NCBI RefSeq assembly: GCF_003315795.1
Contig: NZ_QMEY01000011.1
Coordinates: 204,256-268,255 of the forward strand
Direction: 5' to 3'
Source: Spongiactinospora rosea
GTDB lineage: Bacteria > Actinomycetota > Actinomycetes > Streptosporangiales > Streptosporangiaceae
Length of the DNA stretch: 64,000 nt
The position numbers and the translations under genes are program-made. This document shows, piece after piece, positions 1-8,469 of the stretch. How positions within the stretch are numbered: position 1 is the first letter of the stretch; the number at the start of each line of letters is the position of its first letter. Under the pieces are notes generated by a model. The model was not told where the DNA came from. It saw only the letters and a program-made list of their open reading frames with translations, and ran no database searches.

Positions 1-2
1 GC

Positions 3-212
3 AACTCGTTCGGCCCCGCGCTCAGCGGCCGGACCACCGTGCTGTTGTTCGACCACACGCCGCGGAACGCCCCCTGGGTCGTGGCCGACGTGTCGCGCGC
101 GGAGTTCCCCTTCGGCTCGGCCGACGAGCAGCGGCAGCGGATCGACGGCCTGGTCCTGATCGGCTACCGCAAGGTCTACGACCGCGAGGGCATCGTCGTG
201 CTGAACCGCTAA
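3..212 (+). CDS. C-terminal end of a membrane-associated protein (partial, possibly DUF2079-like)
   Basis: Only the last 69 codons are in the window; the gene begins to the left. The readable tail is a soluble alpha/beta segment that ends in GYRKVYDREGIVVLNR followed by TAA. Endings of this shape (a Tyr-Arg-x-Val-Phe/Tyr-x-Arg-x-Gly-Val-Val-Val-Leu pattern) are seen at the C-terminus of DUF2079-type polytopic membrane proteins and GT-C-like enzymes. The assignment is from memory and weak. The stop codon overlaps the end of the convergent glycosyltransferase gene by 4 nt. Confidence 0.45.
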   Translation, partial: NSFGPALSGRTTVLLFDHTPRNAPWVVADVSRAEFPFGSADEQRQRIDGLVLIGYRKVYDREGIVVLNR

Positions 213-1315
213 CGGCGGGGGGCGCGTTCGCGGGCCTCGGCGTAACAGCGGTCGAAGCCGGAAAGGACGGCGGGCCAGGAGCACTGGACGGGCTCGGTCT
301 CGCGGTTGTGCGCGGCGATCTGCTCGCGCAGCTCGTGGTCGGTGGCCAGTTTGGCGACGCTGGCGGCCATCTCGTCCAGGTCGCGGCCGAGCAGGCCCTC
401 TTTGTACGGCCGGACGAAGTCGGCCACCCCGCTCTGCGCCCGCGCGACCACCGGCACGCCCGCCGCCCTGGCCTCCAGGGCGGCCAGGCCGAAGGACTCG
501 CGCGGGGCGGGGGCGACGAAGACGTCGGCCTCGGCGAGGAGTTCGCGGATCCGCTCGCGGGGCAGCCTGCCGGGCAGCGTCACCCAGCCGGACATGCCGT
601 GGGCGCGTACGTGGCGTTCCATGGCCGTCTTGGCCGGACCGTCGCCGACGATGGTGGCCCGCAGGCCGGGCGCCCGCCGGGCGGCGATCTGGAGGAGCTT
701 CAGCAGGCGTACGGGGTGCTTGCGTGGGGCCAGCCGGCCGACGGCGACGACGTGGACCGGCTCGCCGGGGGCGGTCTGGCGCACCGGGCCGGTGGGCCGC
801 CAGCCGGAGACGTCCAGGCCGTTGGAGACGACGTGGACCGGCACGCCGCGCCCGGCGACCGCGCGGATCGGGCGGGCCGCCGCCTCGCTGACCGCCGTGC
901 CCACCAGGCCCCAGCCCCGCCAGCCCGCGGCCGAGCCGAGCAGGCCGTACACGCCCTTGGTCACCGGGTCCCACATGCTGTGCACGGTGACCACCAGCGG
1001 CATCCGCGCCCGCGCCGCGGCCCGCGCCGCCATCCAGGCGAACGGCGAGATCGCGCCCGCGTGGACGTGCACCACGTCGGGCCTGCGCGCCGCCAGCAGC
1101 CGCAGCATGTGCCCGACGCCGAAGGGGTGGACCGGCAGGTCGAACGGCATCGGCGCGACCACCCGATGGACGCCCGGCAGGGGCTCGCCCGGTGTCGCGG
1201 TGGCCACCTCGACCTCGTGACCGGCTTTCGCCTGCGTCGCGGTGAGATCGGCCACCTGCACCTCGATGCCGCCGAGCCGGGGAAGGTAGCAGTCGCTGAC
1301 GTGGAGGATCCTCAC
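209..1315 (-). CDS. Glycosyltransferase family 4 (GT-B fold)
   Basis: A 368-residue GT4 enzyme, expected to move a sugar from a nucleotide-sugar to a lipid or glycan acceptor at the inner face of the membrane. It starts MRILHVSDCYLPRLGGIE, with the glycine-rich acceptor loop typical of GT4. The nucleotide-sugar half carries VGRLAPRKHP near residues 192-201 and the EX7E motif (E273 and E281, in PRESFGLAALEARAAG). No signal peptide or membrane segment is seen. The length is normal for the family. It is divergent from the PIG-L gene (about 100 nt apart); GT4 plus PIG-L plus UPF0104 suggests synthesis of a glycolipid or wall glycan. The sugar and acceptor cannot be read from sequence. Confidence 0.9.
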   Translation of the reverse strand: MRILHVSDCYLPRLGGIEVQVADLTATQAKAGHEVEVATATPGEPLPGVHRVVAPMPFDLPVHPFGVGHMLRLLAARRPDVVHVHAGAISPFAWMAARAAARARMPLVVTVHSMWDPVTKGVYGLLGSAAGWRGWGLVGTAVSEAAARPIRAVAGRGVPVHVVSNGLDVSGWRPTGPVRQTAPGEPVHVVAVGRLAPRKHPVRLLKLLQIAARRAPGLRATIVGDGPAKTAMERHVRAHGMSGWVTLPGRLPRERIRELLAEADVFVAPAPRESFGLAALEARAAGVPVVARAQSGVADFVRPYKEGLLGRDLDEMAASVAKLATDHELREQIAAHNRETEPVQCSWPAVLSGFDRCYAEARERAPRR

Positions 1316-1418
1316 CGTCTCAGCCTACGGGGGGATCACGCCTCGCGTTCTCCGCGCGGACGGCGGGATAGGGTTTGCTTCATACCCCCCGAGACGCCGG
1401 TGAGCCGCGGGAACGGAG

Positions 1419-2243
1419 ATGAGCGCCATAAGCACAGCAGTCTTCTTCCACGCCCACCCCGACGATGAGGCCCTGCTCACCGCCGGGACCATGGCCATGC
1501 TCGCGGCGCAGGGACACCGGGTGGTGCTGGTGGTGGCCACCGCGGGCGAGCGCGGCCTGGCCGACCTCGCGCCGGGCGAGGCGCTGGGCGAGGCGCGGAT
1601 GTCGGAGCTGTACCGCTCGGCCGCGCTGCTCGGCTGCGCCCGCGTGGTCAAGCTCGGCTACGCCGACTCGGGCCTCGGCAGCGCCGGCGGGGTGGCCGAC
1701 GACCGTCCGGACGACGCCTTCATCGACGCCGACACCGAGGAGGCCGCGCAGCGGCTGGCCGCGGTGCTCAAGGAGGAGTCCGCCGACCTGGTGACGATCT
1801 ACGACCCGGCGGGCGGCTACGGGCACCCCGACCACGTCCAGGTGCACCGGGTGGGCAGGCGGGCCGCCGAGATCGCGGGCACGCCGATCGTGCTGGAGGC
1901 CACGGTCGACCGTGACCTGCTGCTGCGCGCGCTGCGCCTGGCGGGCCGGTTCTACACCTTCCCGCCCGAGTTCGATCTGCGCACCTTCGAGCGGGCGTAC
2001 TCCCCCGGCGAGGCGATCACCCACCGGGTGAGCGTCCGCCGCTTCGCCCGCCAGAAGCGCGCCAGCATGGCGGCGCACGCCTCGCAGGCCACCGGCGGCG
2101 ACGGCGACCGGACCCTCGGCATGATGCTGAAGATCCCCGGCCCGCTGTACCGGCTGATCTTCGGCACCGAGTGGTACGTCAGGCGTGACGTCCCGCTCGG
2201 CACCCGCCTGAAACACCCCTTCGACATCCCCCCGAGGGCCTGA
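1419..2243 (+). CDS. PIG-L/LmbE family zinc-dependent N-deacetylase
   Basis: A 274-residue PIG-L family protein. These are metal-dependent hydrolases that remove N-acetyl groups from GlcNAc-containing substrates; MshB and Mca of mycothiol metabolism are relatives. The metal-binding AHPDDE motif is at residues 12-17, and a second motif, HPDH, is at 136-139, so the active site looks intact. There is no signal peptide, so it is cytoplasmic. It lies 75 nt before a UPF0104 membrane protein in the same direction. It is shorter and less similar to MshB/Mca than I would expect for an ortholog, so I give only the family. Confidence 0.88.
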   Translation: MSAISTAVFFHAHPDDEALLTAGTMAMLAAQGHRVVLVVATAGERGLADLAPGEALGEARMSELYRSAALLGCARVVKLGYADSGLGSAGGVADDRPDDAFIDADTEEAAQRLAAVLKEESADLVTIYDPAGGYGHPDHVQVHRVGRRAAEIAGTPIVLEATVDRDLLLRALRLAGRFYTFPPEFDLRTFERAYSPGEAITHRVSVRRFARQKRASMAAHASQATGGDGDRTLGMMLKIPGPLYRLIFGTEWYVRRDVPLGTRLKHPFDIPPRA

Positions 2244-2318
2244 GCAAGGGGCGGCTCGTCCGGCTCGTCCGAAAGGAGGAGCACGGCGACCGGGAGGGCA
2301 CGGCAGACTAGAGCCGAC

Positions 2319-3461
2319 ATGAAGAACACCCGGATACAGATCCTGCTGTCCGTCGTCTCGCTGGGGCTGGCGGGCTCGCTGATCGTCTTCCTGCCCCAGG
2401 TGGTCGGCGCACTGACCGACAAAGAGGTCTCCTGGGGCCAGATCGGCGCGGAGTTCGCGCAGATGAGCCCGCTGATGGTCGGGCTGATGACGCTCGCGTG
2501 GATGGCCAGCCTGGGCGCGTACACCGTGGTGCTCACCCGGTCGCTGCCCGGCCTGACGCACCTGCAGGCCCTGACCCTCAACGCGGGCAGCAGCGCGGTC
2601 AGCAACCTGCTGCCGTTCGGCGGGGCCGTCGGGGTGGCGCTGACGTTCGCCATGACGAAGGGCTGGGGGTTCCCGTTCCGCGCGGTCGTGGTGTCCACGC
2701 TGACGACCGGCATATGGAACAACCTGTTCCGGTTCATCCTGCCCGCGGTGGGCATCGTGTCGCTGCTGCTCGCCGGGCGGGTGCCCGACCAGCGGATCGC
2801 GCAGGCCGGGTGGGTGGGCGCGCTGTCCATCCTGGCGCTGGTGGCGGTGGCCGCCACCGCACTGTACTGGGATCGCGCGGCGGCCCTGCTGGGCCGCGGG
2901 CTGGACGGCCTGGTACGCCTGGCCCCGCACCGGATCCGCCCCCGCGAGCACGCGGCCTCCGAGGCACTGACCCGGCTGCGCGCGGACACCGCCGAGATCG
3001 TGCGGCGGCGCTGGGCCGGGCTGAGCCTCGGCATGATCGCCTTCCTGGGCTTCCAGTGGCTCATCATGCTCTGCTGCCTGCACGCCACCGGGGCCTATCC
3101 GGGGCTCGCCGAGTCGATCGCGGTGTTCGCCCTCTCGCGCGTGCTCACCACGGCCCTGGTCACCCCGAGCGGTGCCGGGATCATGGAACTCGGGGTGCTC
3201 GCGCTGCTGAACGCCTTCGGTGTGCCACTGCCCGCCGCGACGGCCGCCGCACTGCTCTTCGGCTTCTGGACCTACACTATCGAAATCCCCGTCGGCGGGC
3301 TGGCGCTCGGCGCATGGGCACTGCTGCGCAGGCGCAACGGCGGAGCGGATCGGCAGGCAGGTCGGAAGGTCGAGGAGGCGGCCCACGTTGAGGCCCGCGG
3401 TGAGGTCCATAGTGAGGTTCACGGCGAGGTCCATGGTGACGGGGCCGCGGCGCGGGAGTAG
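2319..3461 (+). CDS. UPF0104/YbhN-type flippase-like integral membrane protein
   Basis: A 380-residue protein with about eight hydrophobic segments, matching the lysylphosphatidylglycerol-synthase transmembrane (UPF0104) family. The features seen are the SSAVSNLLPFGGAVGVALTF segment near residue 90 and the TPSGAGIMELGVLALL segment near residue 285, both hallmark re-entrant parts of the family. Such proteins move or modify lipid-linked molecules and often sit beside glycosyltransferases, as here. The C-terminal 45 residues form a charged tail with repeated EVH units, which I do not recognise. It likely forms an operon with the upstream deacetylase gene. Confidence 0.8.
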   Translation: MKNTRIQILLSVVSLGLAGSLIVFLPQVVGALTDKEVSWGQIGAEFAQMSPLMVGLMTLAWMASLGAYTVVLTRSLPGLTHLQALTLNAGSSAVSNLLPFGGAVGVALTFAMTKGWGFPFRAVVVSTLTTGIWNNLFRFILPAVGIVSLLLAGRVPDQRIAQAGWVGALSILALVAVAATALYWDRAAALLGRGLDGLVRLAPHRIRPREHAASEALTRLRADTAEIVRRRWAGLSLGMIAFLGFQWLIMLCCLHATGAYPGLAESIAVFALSRVLTTALVTPSGAGIMELGVLALLNAFGVPLPAATAAALLFGFWTYTIEIPVGGLALGAWALLRRRNGGADRQAGRKVEEAAHVEARGEVHSEVHGEVHGDGAAARE

Positions 3462-3530
3462 CGTGCCGTCCCGGCCGCCCGCCCTGGTCCCCATACCGGC
3501 TTTCCATCACATCGGCGTCGCACGCCACCC

Positions 3531-3554
3531 CCGTACCGCAATGCGGCGGTACGG
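3531..3554. repeat. 9-bp inverted repeat upstream of the SARP gene
   Basis: Arms CCGTACCGC (3531-3539) and GCGGTACGG (3546-3554) are perfectly complementary around a 6-nt loop. The element lies 70 nt after the UPF0104 stop and about 40 nt before the regulator start. It could be a terminator stem, although no T-run follows, or an operator for the regulator. Confidence 0.45.
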
Positions 3555-3595
3555 CTTGTGTCCCCTTCGCGAGCACGCATAGCGTGGCGGCTGAC

Positions 3596-6500
3596 ATGGT
3601 GGCGTTCCGGGTTCTTGGGCCGGTCGAGGCGTACGACGGCGACGACGAGCTGGACCTCGGCGGTCTTCGGCAACGCGCCGTGCTCGCCCGGTTACTCGTC
3701 GCACGCGGACAGGTCGTACCGGTCGATTCACTGCTGTACGACCTGTGGGACGACGACGCCGCCAAAGGCGCCCAGTCCGGACTTCAGGTCTACATCTCCC
3801 GGCTGCGCCGGGTGCTCGAACCGGGCAGGCCGCGCGGCGGCCCCAACCGGCTGCTGGTCACCGTGGCCTCCGGCTACGCGCTGCGCGTCGCCCCCGACCA
3901 GGTGGACGCGCTGCGCTTCGAGGAGATGGCCCGCACCGCGGGCGAGAACCTGGACGCCGACGACCCGGCGGCGGCGCGGGCGCGGCTGACCAAGGCCCTG
4001 GGCCTGTGGCGGGGCACCCCCTACTCCGACTTCGCCGACCAGCCGTGGGCCGAGGCCGAGGTCAACCGGCTCACCGAGCTGCGGCTGGTGGCCAGGGAGC
4101 GGCACGCCGACACCGGCCTGCGGCTCGGCATGCCCGCCGAGACCGTGCCCGACCTTGAGGCGCTGACCGCGGAGCATCCGCTGCGCGAGGAGGGCTGGCG
4201 GCTGCTGGCCCTCGGCCTGTACCGCAGCGGGCGGCAGGGCGACGCGCTGGCCGCGCTGCGCCGCGCCCGCACGATCCTGGCCGACGAGCTGGGCATCGAC
4301 CCCGGGCCCGCGCTGCGCAAGCTGGAGTCCGACATCCTGGCCCAGTCGCCCGACCTGGAGCTGGCCGGGCCACCGCAGCGGCAGGGCCGCCAGGTCCCGG
4401 CGGTGGCCGACACCTGGCCGCCGCGGCCGACGGCCACGCCGCCCGACCTGCCCCCGCTGGAGCCGGAGCCGTTCGTCGGCCGGGAGGCGGAGCTGGCCAG
4501 GCTGGTCACCGCGGCGAGCCGTACCGGCCACTTCACGGTCGCGGTGGTCAGCGGCGACGCGGGCGAGGGCAAGTCCACGCTGGTGCGCAGGCTCGCCATG
4601 ACGCTCGCCGCCGACGGCTGGATCACCGCCGCCGGGGCCTGCCCGGACAGCAGCGCCACCCCGCCCGGCTGGGCCTGGGTGGAGATCCTGCGCACGCTGG
4701 TGTCGGGCATCGGCCCCGGGGAGTACGGCCAGTTGCTCGCCCCGCTGCTGGACGACACCGCGCCCGCGCCCGACGACGACATCGCCTCCGGCGGCTTCCG
4801 GCTGCACCGCGCGGTCGGCGGCTACCTTGCGGGCGTCGCCAAGGAGTGCCCGCTCGTCCTCATCCTGGAGGACCTGCACTGGGCCGACGCGCAGACCCTC
4901 GCGCTGCTGCGGGCGCTGCCCAGCCTGCTGGCCACCAGCCGGGTGCTGCTCGTGGTCACCGCCAGGGAGAGCGAGATCACCGGCGAGCAGGCCGACGTCC
5001 TCGCCGCCCTGGCCAGGCTCGGCCCGGTCCGGGTGGGCCTTTCCGGGCTGGACGCCAAGAGCGTGGCCGAGCTGGTCCGCGCGACCTGCGTGCGCGAGGT
5101 CGACGAGGACGCCGTCGGCACCATCGCCGAACGCACCGGCGGCAACCCCTTCTTCGTGCGGGAGACCGTCCGGCTGCTGGACTCCGAGTACACCAGGGGG
5201 CGCACCACCTCGGCCGAGGTGCTGACCGGCGTCCCTTCGGGCGTGCGCGACGTGCTGCGCCGCCGGATCGCCCGGCTGCCCGGCCCGGCCCAGCAGATCC
5301 TGCTCCAGGCCGCGGTGATCGGCCGGGACGTCGATGTCGATCTGCTGGTCGACGTGGCGGGCGACGAGGACGCGGTGGTGGAGGCGGTGGAGGCCGCGCT
5401 GCTCGCCGGGCTGGTCACCGAGCCGGGGCCGGGGCGGCTCCGGTTCGACCACGACCTGGTACGCGGCACGCTCTACTCCGACGCCTCGCGGCTGCGCCGC
5501 ACCCGGCTGCACGCGGCCGTGGCCGCCGCCATCGAACGGCGCAACCCCGGCGACGTGGCCGCCCTCGCCCACCACTTCGACGCGGCGGGCACGGCCGAGA
5601 CCGCCGCCAAGGCCGTCCACTACGCCAGCCTGGCCGCCGACCAGGCCGAACGCAGGTTCGCCCACCGGGAGGCGGCCGACCTGTGGCAGCAGGCCATCGA
5701 CGCGTTCGACCGGGCCGGGCGGGCCGACGACGAGCAGCGCGTACGCGAGCGGCTGCGCCTGTCGCTGCGGCTGATCAAGGCGCTCGGGCTGTGCGGCGAC
5801 ATGGCCGCCGCCCGCAGGCAGCGCCGCGCGGCCATGGACGCCGCGCTGCCGCTCGGCGACCTTGAGCTGACCGCGCGGGTCGCGGCGTCCCTGGCGGTGC
5901 CGCACAAGGGCATGGCCCGCGACTTCACCCGTACCGCCTGGGAGATCGTCAACGTCACCGAGAAGGCGCTGATCGAACTCCCCTCCGACGAGCAGGCGCT
6001 GCGCGCCAGCCTGCTCGCCACGCTGGCCCTGGAGCTGGAGGGGTCGGCCGGTGGCAGGGGGCACGAGGCGTCGCTGGAGGCCGAAGAGCTGGCCCGGATG
6101 AGCGGCGACCCGGCGTTGCTCGCGGTGGCCCTCAGCGGGCGGCTGCGGCAGTCCTACGGCATTCCGGCGGTGGGCGAGCGGGAGGCGATCGGGCGCGAGC
6201 TGCTGTCGGTGGGCGAGGCGTCCGGGCAGGTCGCCGTGCAGGCGCTGGCCCACCTGGTGCTGATGGAGTGCTCGGCGGCGCGCGGCGACTTCGCCACCGC
6301 CGACGCCGAGGTGGCCGCGGCCGAGCGGCTGGCCAGGCAGTACGACCTGCCGGCGCCCGCGGCGGTCGGCGCGTGGTACGCGGGGCAGCGCCGGATGATC
6401 AGCGGTGACTACGCGGGCGCGGAGCGGGCCTACCGCGACGCGGCCAGGCAGACCGCGCGGGCGGGCATGCTGGAGGGCCGCCAGGACCTCCCGCTGATCA

Positions 6501-6976
6501 CCTCGTTCTGCCTGCACCTGGTGGACGGCAGGGCGGCGGAGATGGTCGAGCCGCTGGCCGAGGCCCACCAGCGCGGCGCGAAGTGGACCCTCGACGCCTA
6601 CGCGCTGGCGCTGGCCTCCGCCGGGCACCAGCGCGACGCCCGCGCGGTGGCCGCCGTGCGCACGCCGGTCCGGCCCGACTTCCTGTACGAGCTGACGATG
6701 ACCTGGCGGGCGCTGACCGGGATGCTGCTGGAGGACCGGATGCGGATGCAGGAGTCCTACGACACGCTGACGCCGTTCTCCGACCGGATCGCCGGCGCGG
6801 GCACGGGCGTGGTGGCCCTGTGGCCGGTCGCGCTCACGCTGGGCGATCTGGCGGTACGGCTGGGCCTTCCGGACGCCGCCAGGGCGCACTACGAGAAGGC
6901 CGTGGCGGTCGCCGAGCGCGTCGGGGTGTCGCGGTGGGTGGAGGCGTCCAGGCACGCCCTCGCCGCGAACCTGTGA
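3596..6976 (+). CDS. SARP-type regulator: OmpR-like DNA-binding + BTAD + AAA ATPase + TPR-like C-terminus
   Basis: A 1126-residue large SARP, the class that activates pathway-specific genes, often antibiotic clusters. Order: winged-helix DNA-binding domain (residues 1-95, FRVLGPVEAYDG start), BTAD helical repeats (about 96-250), a proline-rich linker, then an ATPase domain with Walker A GDAGEGKST near 320-327 and Walker B LVLILEDLHWAD with E425/D426, and a long TPR-like helical region to the end. I chose the ATG at 3596 (MVAFRVLGPVEA) because it matches how the family starts; a GTG at 3584 in frame is possible. No biosynthetic cluster is adjacent, so the target is unknown. Confidence 0.88.
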   Translation: MVAFRVLGPVEAYDGDDELDLGGLRQRAVLARLLVARGQVVPVDSLLYDLWDDDAAKGAQSGLQVYISRLRRVLEPGRPRGGPNRLLVTVASGYALRVAPDQVDALRFEEMARTAGENLDADDPAAARARLTKALGLWRGTPYSDFADQPWAEAEVNRLTELRLVARERHADTGLRLGMPAETVPDLEALTAEHPLREEGWRLLALGLYRSGRQGDALAALRRARTILADELGIDPGPALRKLESDILAQSPDLELAGPPQRQGRQVPAVADTWPPRPTATPPDLPPLEPEPFVGREAELARLVTAASRTGHFTVAVVSGDAGEGKSTLVRRLAMTLAADGWITAAGACPDSSATPPGWAWVEILRTLVSGIGPGEYGQLLAPLLDDTAPAPDDDIASGGFRLHRAVGGYLAGVAKECPLVLILEDLHWADAQTLALLRALPSLLATSRVLLVVTARESEITGEQADVLAALARLGPVRVGLSGLDAKSVAELVRATCVREVDEDAVGTIAERTGGNPFFVRETVRLLDSEYTRGRTTSAEVLTGVPSGVRDVLRRRIARLPGPAQQILLQAAVIGRDVDVDLLVDVAGDEDAVVEAVEAALLAGLVTEPGPGRLRFDHDLVRGTLYSDASRLRRTRLHAAVAAAIERRNPGDVAALAHHFDAAGTAETAAKAVHYASLAADQAERRFAHREAADLWQQAIDAFDRAGRADDEQRVRERLRLSLRLIKALGLCGDMAAARRQRRAAMDAALPLGDLELTARVAASLAVPHKGMARDFTRTAWEIVNVTEKALIELPSDEQALRASLLATLALELEGSAGGRGHEASLEAEELARMSGDPALLAVALSGRLRQSYGIPAVGEREAIGRELLSVGEASGQVAVQALAHLVLMECSAARGDFATADAEVAAAERLARQYDLPAPAAVGAWYAGQRRMISGDYAGAERAYRDAARQTARAGMLEGRQDLPLITSFCLHLVDGRAAEMVEPLAEAHQRGAKWTLDAYALALASAGHQRDARAVAAVRTPVRPDFLYELTMTWRALTGMLLEDRMRMQESYDTLTPFSDRIAGAGTGVVALWPVALTLGDLAVRLGLPDAARAHYEKAVAVAERVGVSRWVEASRHALAANL

Positions 6977-6990
6977 CCGGTGCCTCGCTT

Positions 6991-7665
6991 TCAGCAACTG
7001 AGCTGGAACCGCTCGCTGCGCGCGGGCCTGGCCGGGCGGGCGCCGTTCTCGACGATCAGTTCCACCCGGTACCAGCCGGGGTTGTCCACGACGTCGGGCG
7101 TCCAGCGGGCCTCGTACCGGCCGCCGGTGACTCCGCCCGCGGCGGTGGCGTAGGACCTCCAGGCGCGGGCGGACGCGCTCCAGCGCTGGAGCCGCCAGCC
7201 GTACAGGACGGTGGCGGTGGGCGCGGCGCCGTCGATCAGGCCGCGCGCGTCCAGCCGCACCGCGCAGGGCCGTCCCCCGGCCCCGATCCCGACCGTGACC
7301 GCCCCCGCCTTCGCCCCGGCCGCCGCGGCGGCCTTCGGCATCGCGGCCGAGCCGGCGGGCTTGGCCATGCCGGCGGACGCGGGTCCGGCCGCCTTCACCG
7401 GCTCGGCGGTGAGCCCTTGGGGGCGCTTCAGTGGCCGCTTCAGTGGCCGCTTCAGGGGGGTGGTGAGCGGCAGGGTCTGGGCGGAGAGCGTGACCGTCGT
7501 GGTGTGGGGGGTGCCGGCTCCTGCCGTGCTCCGGGCGCTGACAGTGGCGCCGGGCGCCTCCACCCCCACGTACGCACCGGTGAACGCCAGCGTGGCGGCC
7601 AGCAGCCGGGCCATGGTCGCGGCCCCGCTCGCCAGCACCGCCACCAGACCGCTCCGCGGGCTCAT
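6991..7665 (-). CDS. Secreted protein of unknown function
   Basis: A 224-residue protein starting at the ATG at 7665, which has a good ribosome binding site (AAGGGGG about 9 nt upstream); an upstream start at 7707 lacks one. The N-terminus (residues 7-40) is a hydrophobic signal or anchor segment. The middle is Ala/Pro/Lys-rich and contains LKRP repeated three times in a row, encoded by a 12-bp tandem repeat near 7425-7460. The C-terminal 100 residues look like a beta-sandwich (GWRLQRWSASARAWRSY, YEARWTPDVVDNPGWYRVEL) and end in Cys. I do not recognise the family. It is convergent with the SARP gene. Confidence 0.6.
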   Translation of the reverse strand: MSPRSGLVAVLASGAATMARLLAATLAFTGAYVGVEAPGATVSARSTAGAGTPHTTTVTLSAQTLPLTTPLKRPLKRPLKRPQGLTAEPVKAAGPASAGMAKPAGSAAMPKAAAAAGAKAGAVTVGIGAGGRPCAVRLDARGLIDGAAPTATVLYGWRLQRWSASARAWRSYATAAGGVTGGRYEARWTPDVVDNPGWYRVELIVENGARPARPARSERFQLSC

Positions 7666-7798
7666 GGCCGGCACCCCCTTCTTGTCCACGCCTAAGGTGT
7701 ACGACAAGCGGCTTTAGCCCTGGTTGCCGATGACTTGCAAGCGATCGTCCCGCGGCCCCGCCCGCACCACGAGCGGGCCTATGCCACATAATGGAAAC

Positions 7799-7817
7799 GC
7801 AGGTTAGGCTTCCCTAA
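7799..7817. promoter_or_regulatory. Iron box (DtxR/IdeR/DmdR-type operator)
   Basis: The 19-mer at this place matches the actinobacterial iron-box consensus TTAGGTTAGGCTCACCTAA at 15 of 19 positions, with both AGG/CCT half-sites intact. It lies about 50-60 nt before the DedA-like gene and just downstream of a CATAAT -10-like hexamer (7787-7792), a position where a bound repressor would block transcription start. Confidence 0.6.
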
Positions 7818-7865
7818 TATCCTGCGAACTTGGGCGGACCGGACACGGGGCGGTGGTGGCGGGTC

Positions 7866-8411
7866 ATGGGCACACTCACGGCGTCCCTCATTCCCTCACC
7901 GACCCAGGCGTCGCTGTTCGGCCTCCCCCTGTGGCTCGTCACCCTCGTCGGGGGCGTGGCGCTCTTCGGAGCGTTCCAGGTGTACTACTGGGTCGGCCGC
8001 AGGCTGGGCGAGAAGCTGTACGAATCGCGCGTCGGCGCGCGGCTCGGCCGCGAACGCATCCAGAAGGTGGAGAAGGTCGTCGCCCGGTGGGGCGCGCTCG
8101 CGGTCTACGCGTGCTTCTGGGTGCCCATGCTGCGCCACACGCTGCCGTGGGTGGCGGGCGTGCTGCGCATCTCCTATCCCTGGTACGCGGTGGCCAGCGC
8201 GCTCGGCTGCCTGACCTGGGTGCCGGTCACGGCGTTCGGCCTCTACGCGGCCATCTGGGGCTGGCTGACGCTCGCCGCCCGCTCCCCGCTCGCCGCCGCC
8301 GGGACGGCCGTCGTCCTGGCCGTGGTGATCGCCACGCTGGTGCTGGTACGCCGCCGCCGGCGGCGTCGTAGCACGGCGGAGCCCGACCTGGTCGCCTCGC
8401 CGCGCGCCTAG
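7866..8411 (+). CDS. DedA/SNARE-associated (VTT) family membrane protein
   Basis: A 181-residue integral membrane protein with about four hydrophobic segments. The core FGAFQVYYWVGRRLGEKLYES (near residue 40) followed by a charged cytoplasmic stretch, a PMLRHTLPWVAGVLRI segment near residue 100 and a short basic tail is the VTT/DedA pattern. DedA proteins are needed for envelope integrity, and some recycle undecaprenyl phosphate or other lipids. An alternative TTG start at 7830 would add 12 residues; I chose the ATG at 7866, preceded by a GGTGG-type site. The iron box upstream suggests repression by Fe-DtxR/IdeR, which I have not seen linked to this family. Confidence 0.75.
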   Translation: MGTLTASLIPSPTQASLFGLPLWLVTLVGGVALFGAFQVYYWVGRRLGEKLYESRVGARLGRERIQKVEKVVARWGALAVYACFWVPMLRHTLPWVAGVLRISYPWYAVASALGCLTWVPVTAFGLYAAIWGWLTLAARSPLAAAGTAVVLAVVIATLVLVRRRRRRRSTAEPDLVASPRA

Positions 8412-8469
8412 GCGCATCCCCGCCACAATGCGCGGAGTTCGGGACACTTTACGTTCCTGACATGCGACT

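Noticed and set aside
1380..3494. A 704-residue minus-strand open frame
   Set aside because: It lies antisense to the PIG-L and UPF0104 genes, is rich in Gln/Arg/Gly/His as mirror frames of GC-rich genes are, and has no recognisable domain.
3596..6976. Evidence for an adjacent antibiotic cluster because of the SARP gene
   Set aside because: No PKS, NRPS or other biosynthetic genes occur within the window; SARP-AAA proteins also control other functions.
3728..7789. A 1353-residue minus-strand open frame
   Set aside because: It is the shadow of the SARP gene; the composition is extreme (Gly/Arg/His/Gln) and the plus-strand frame has clear domains.
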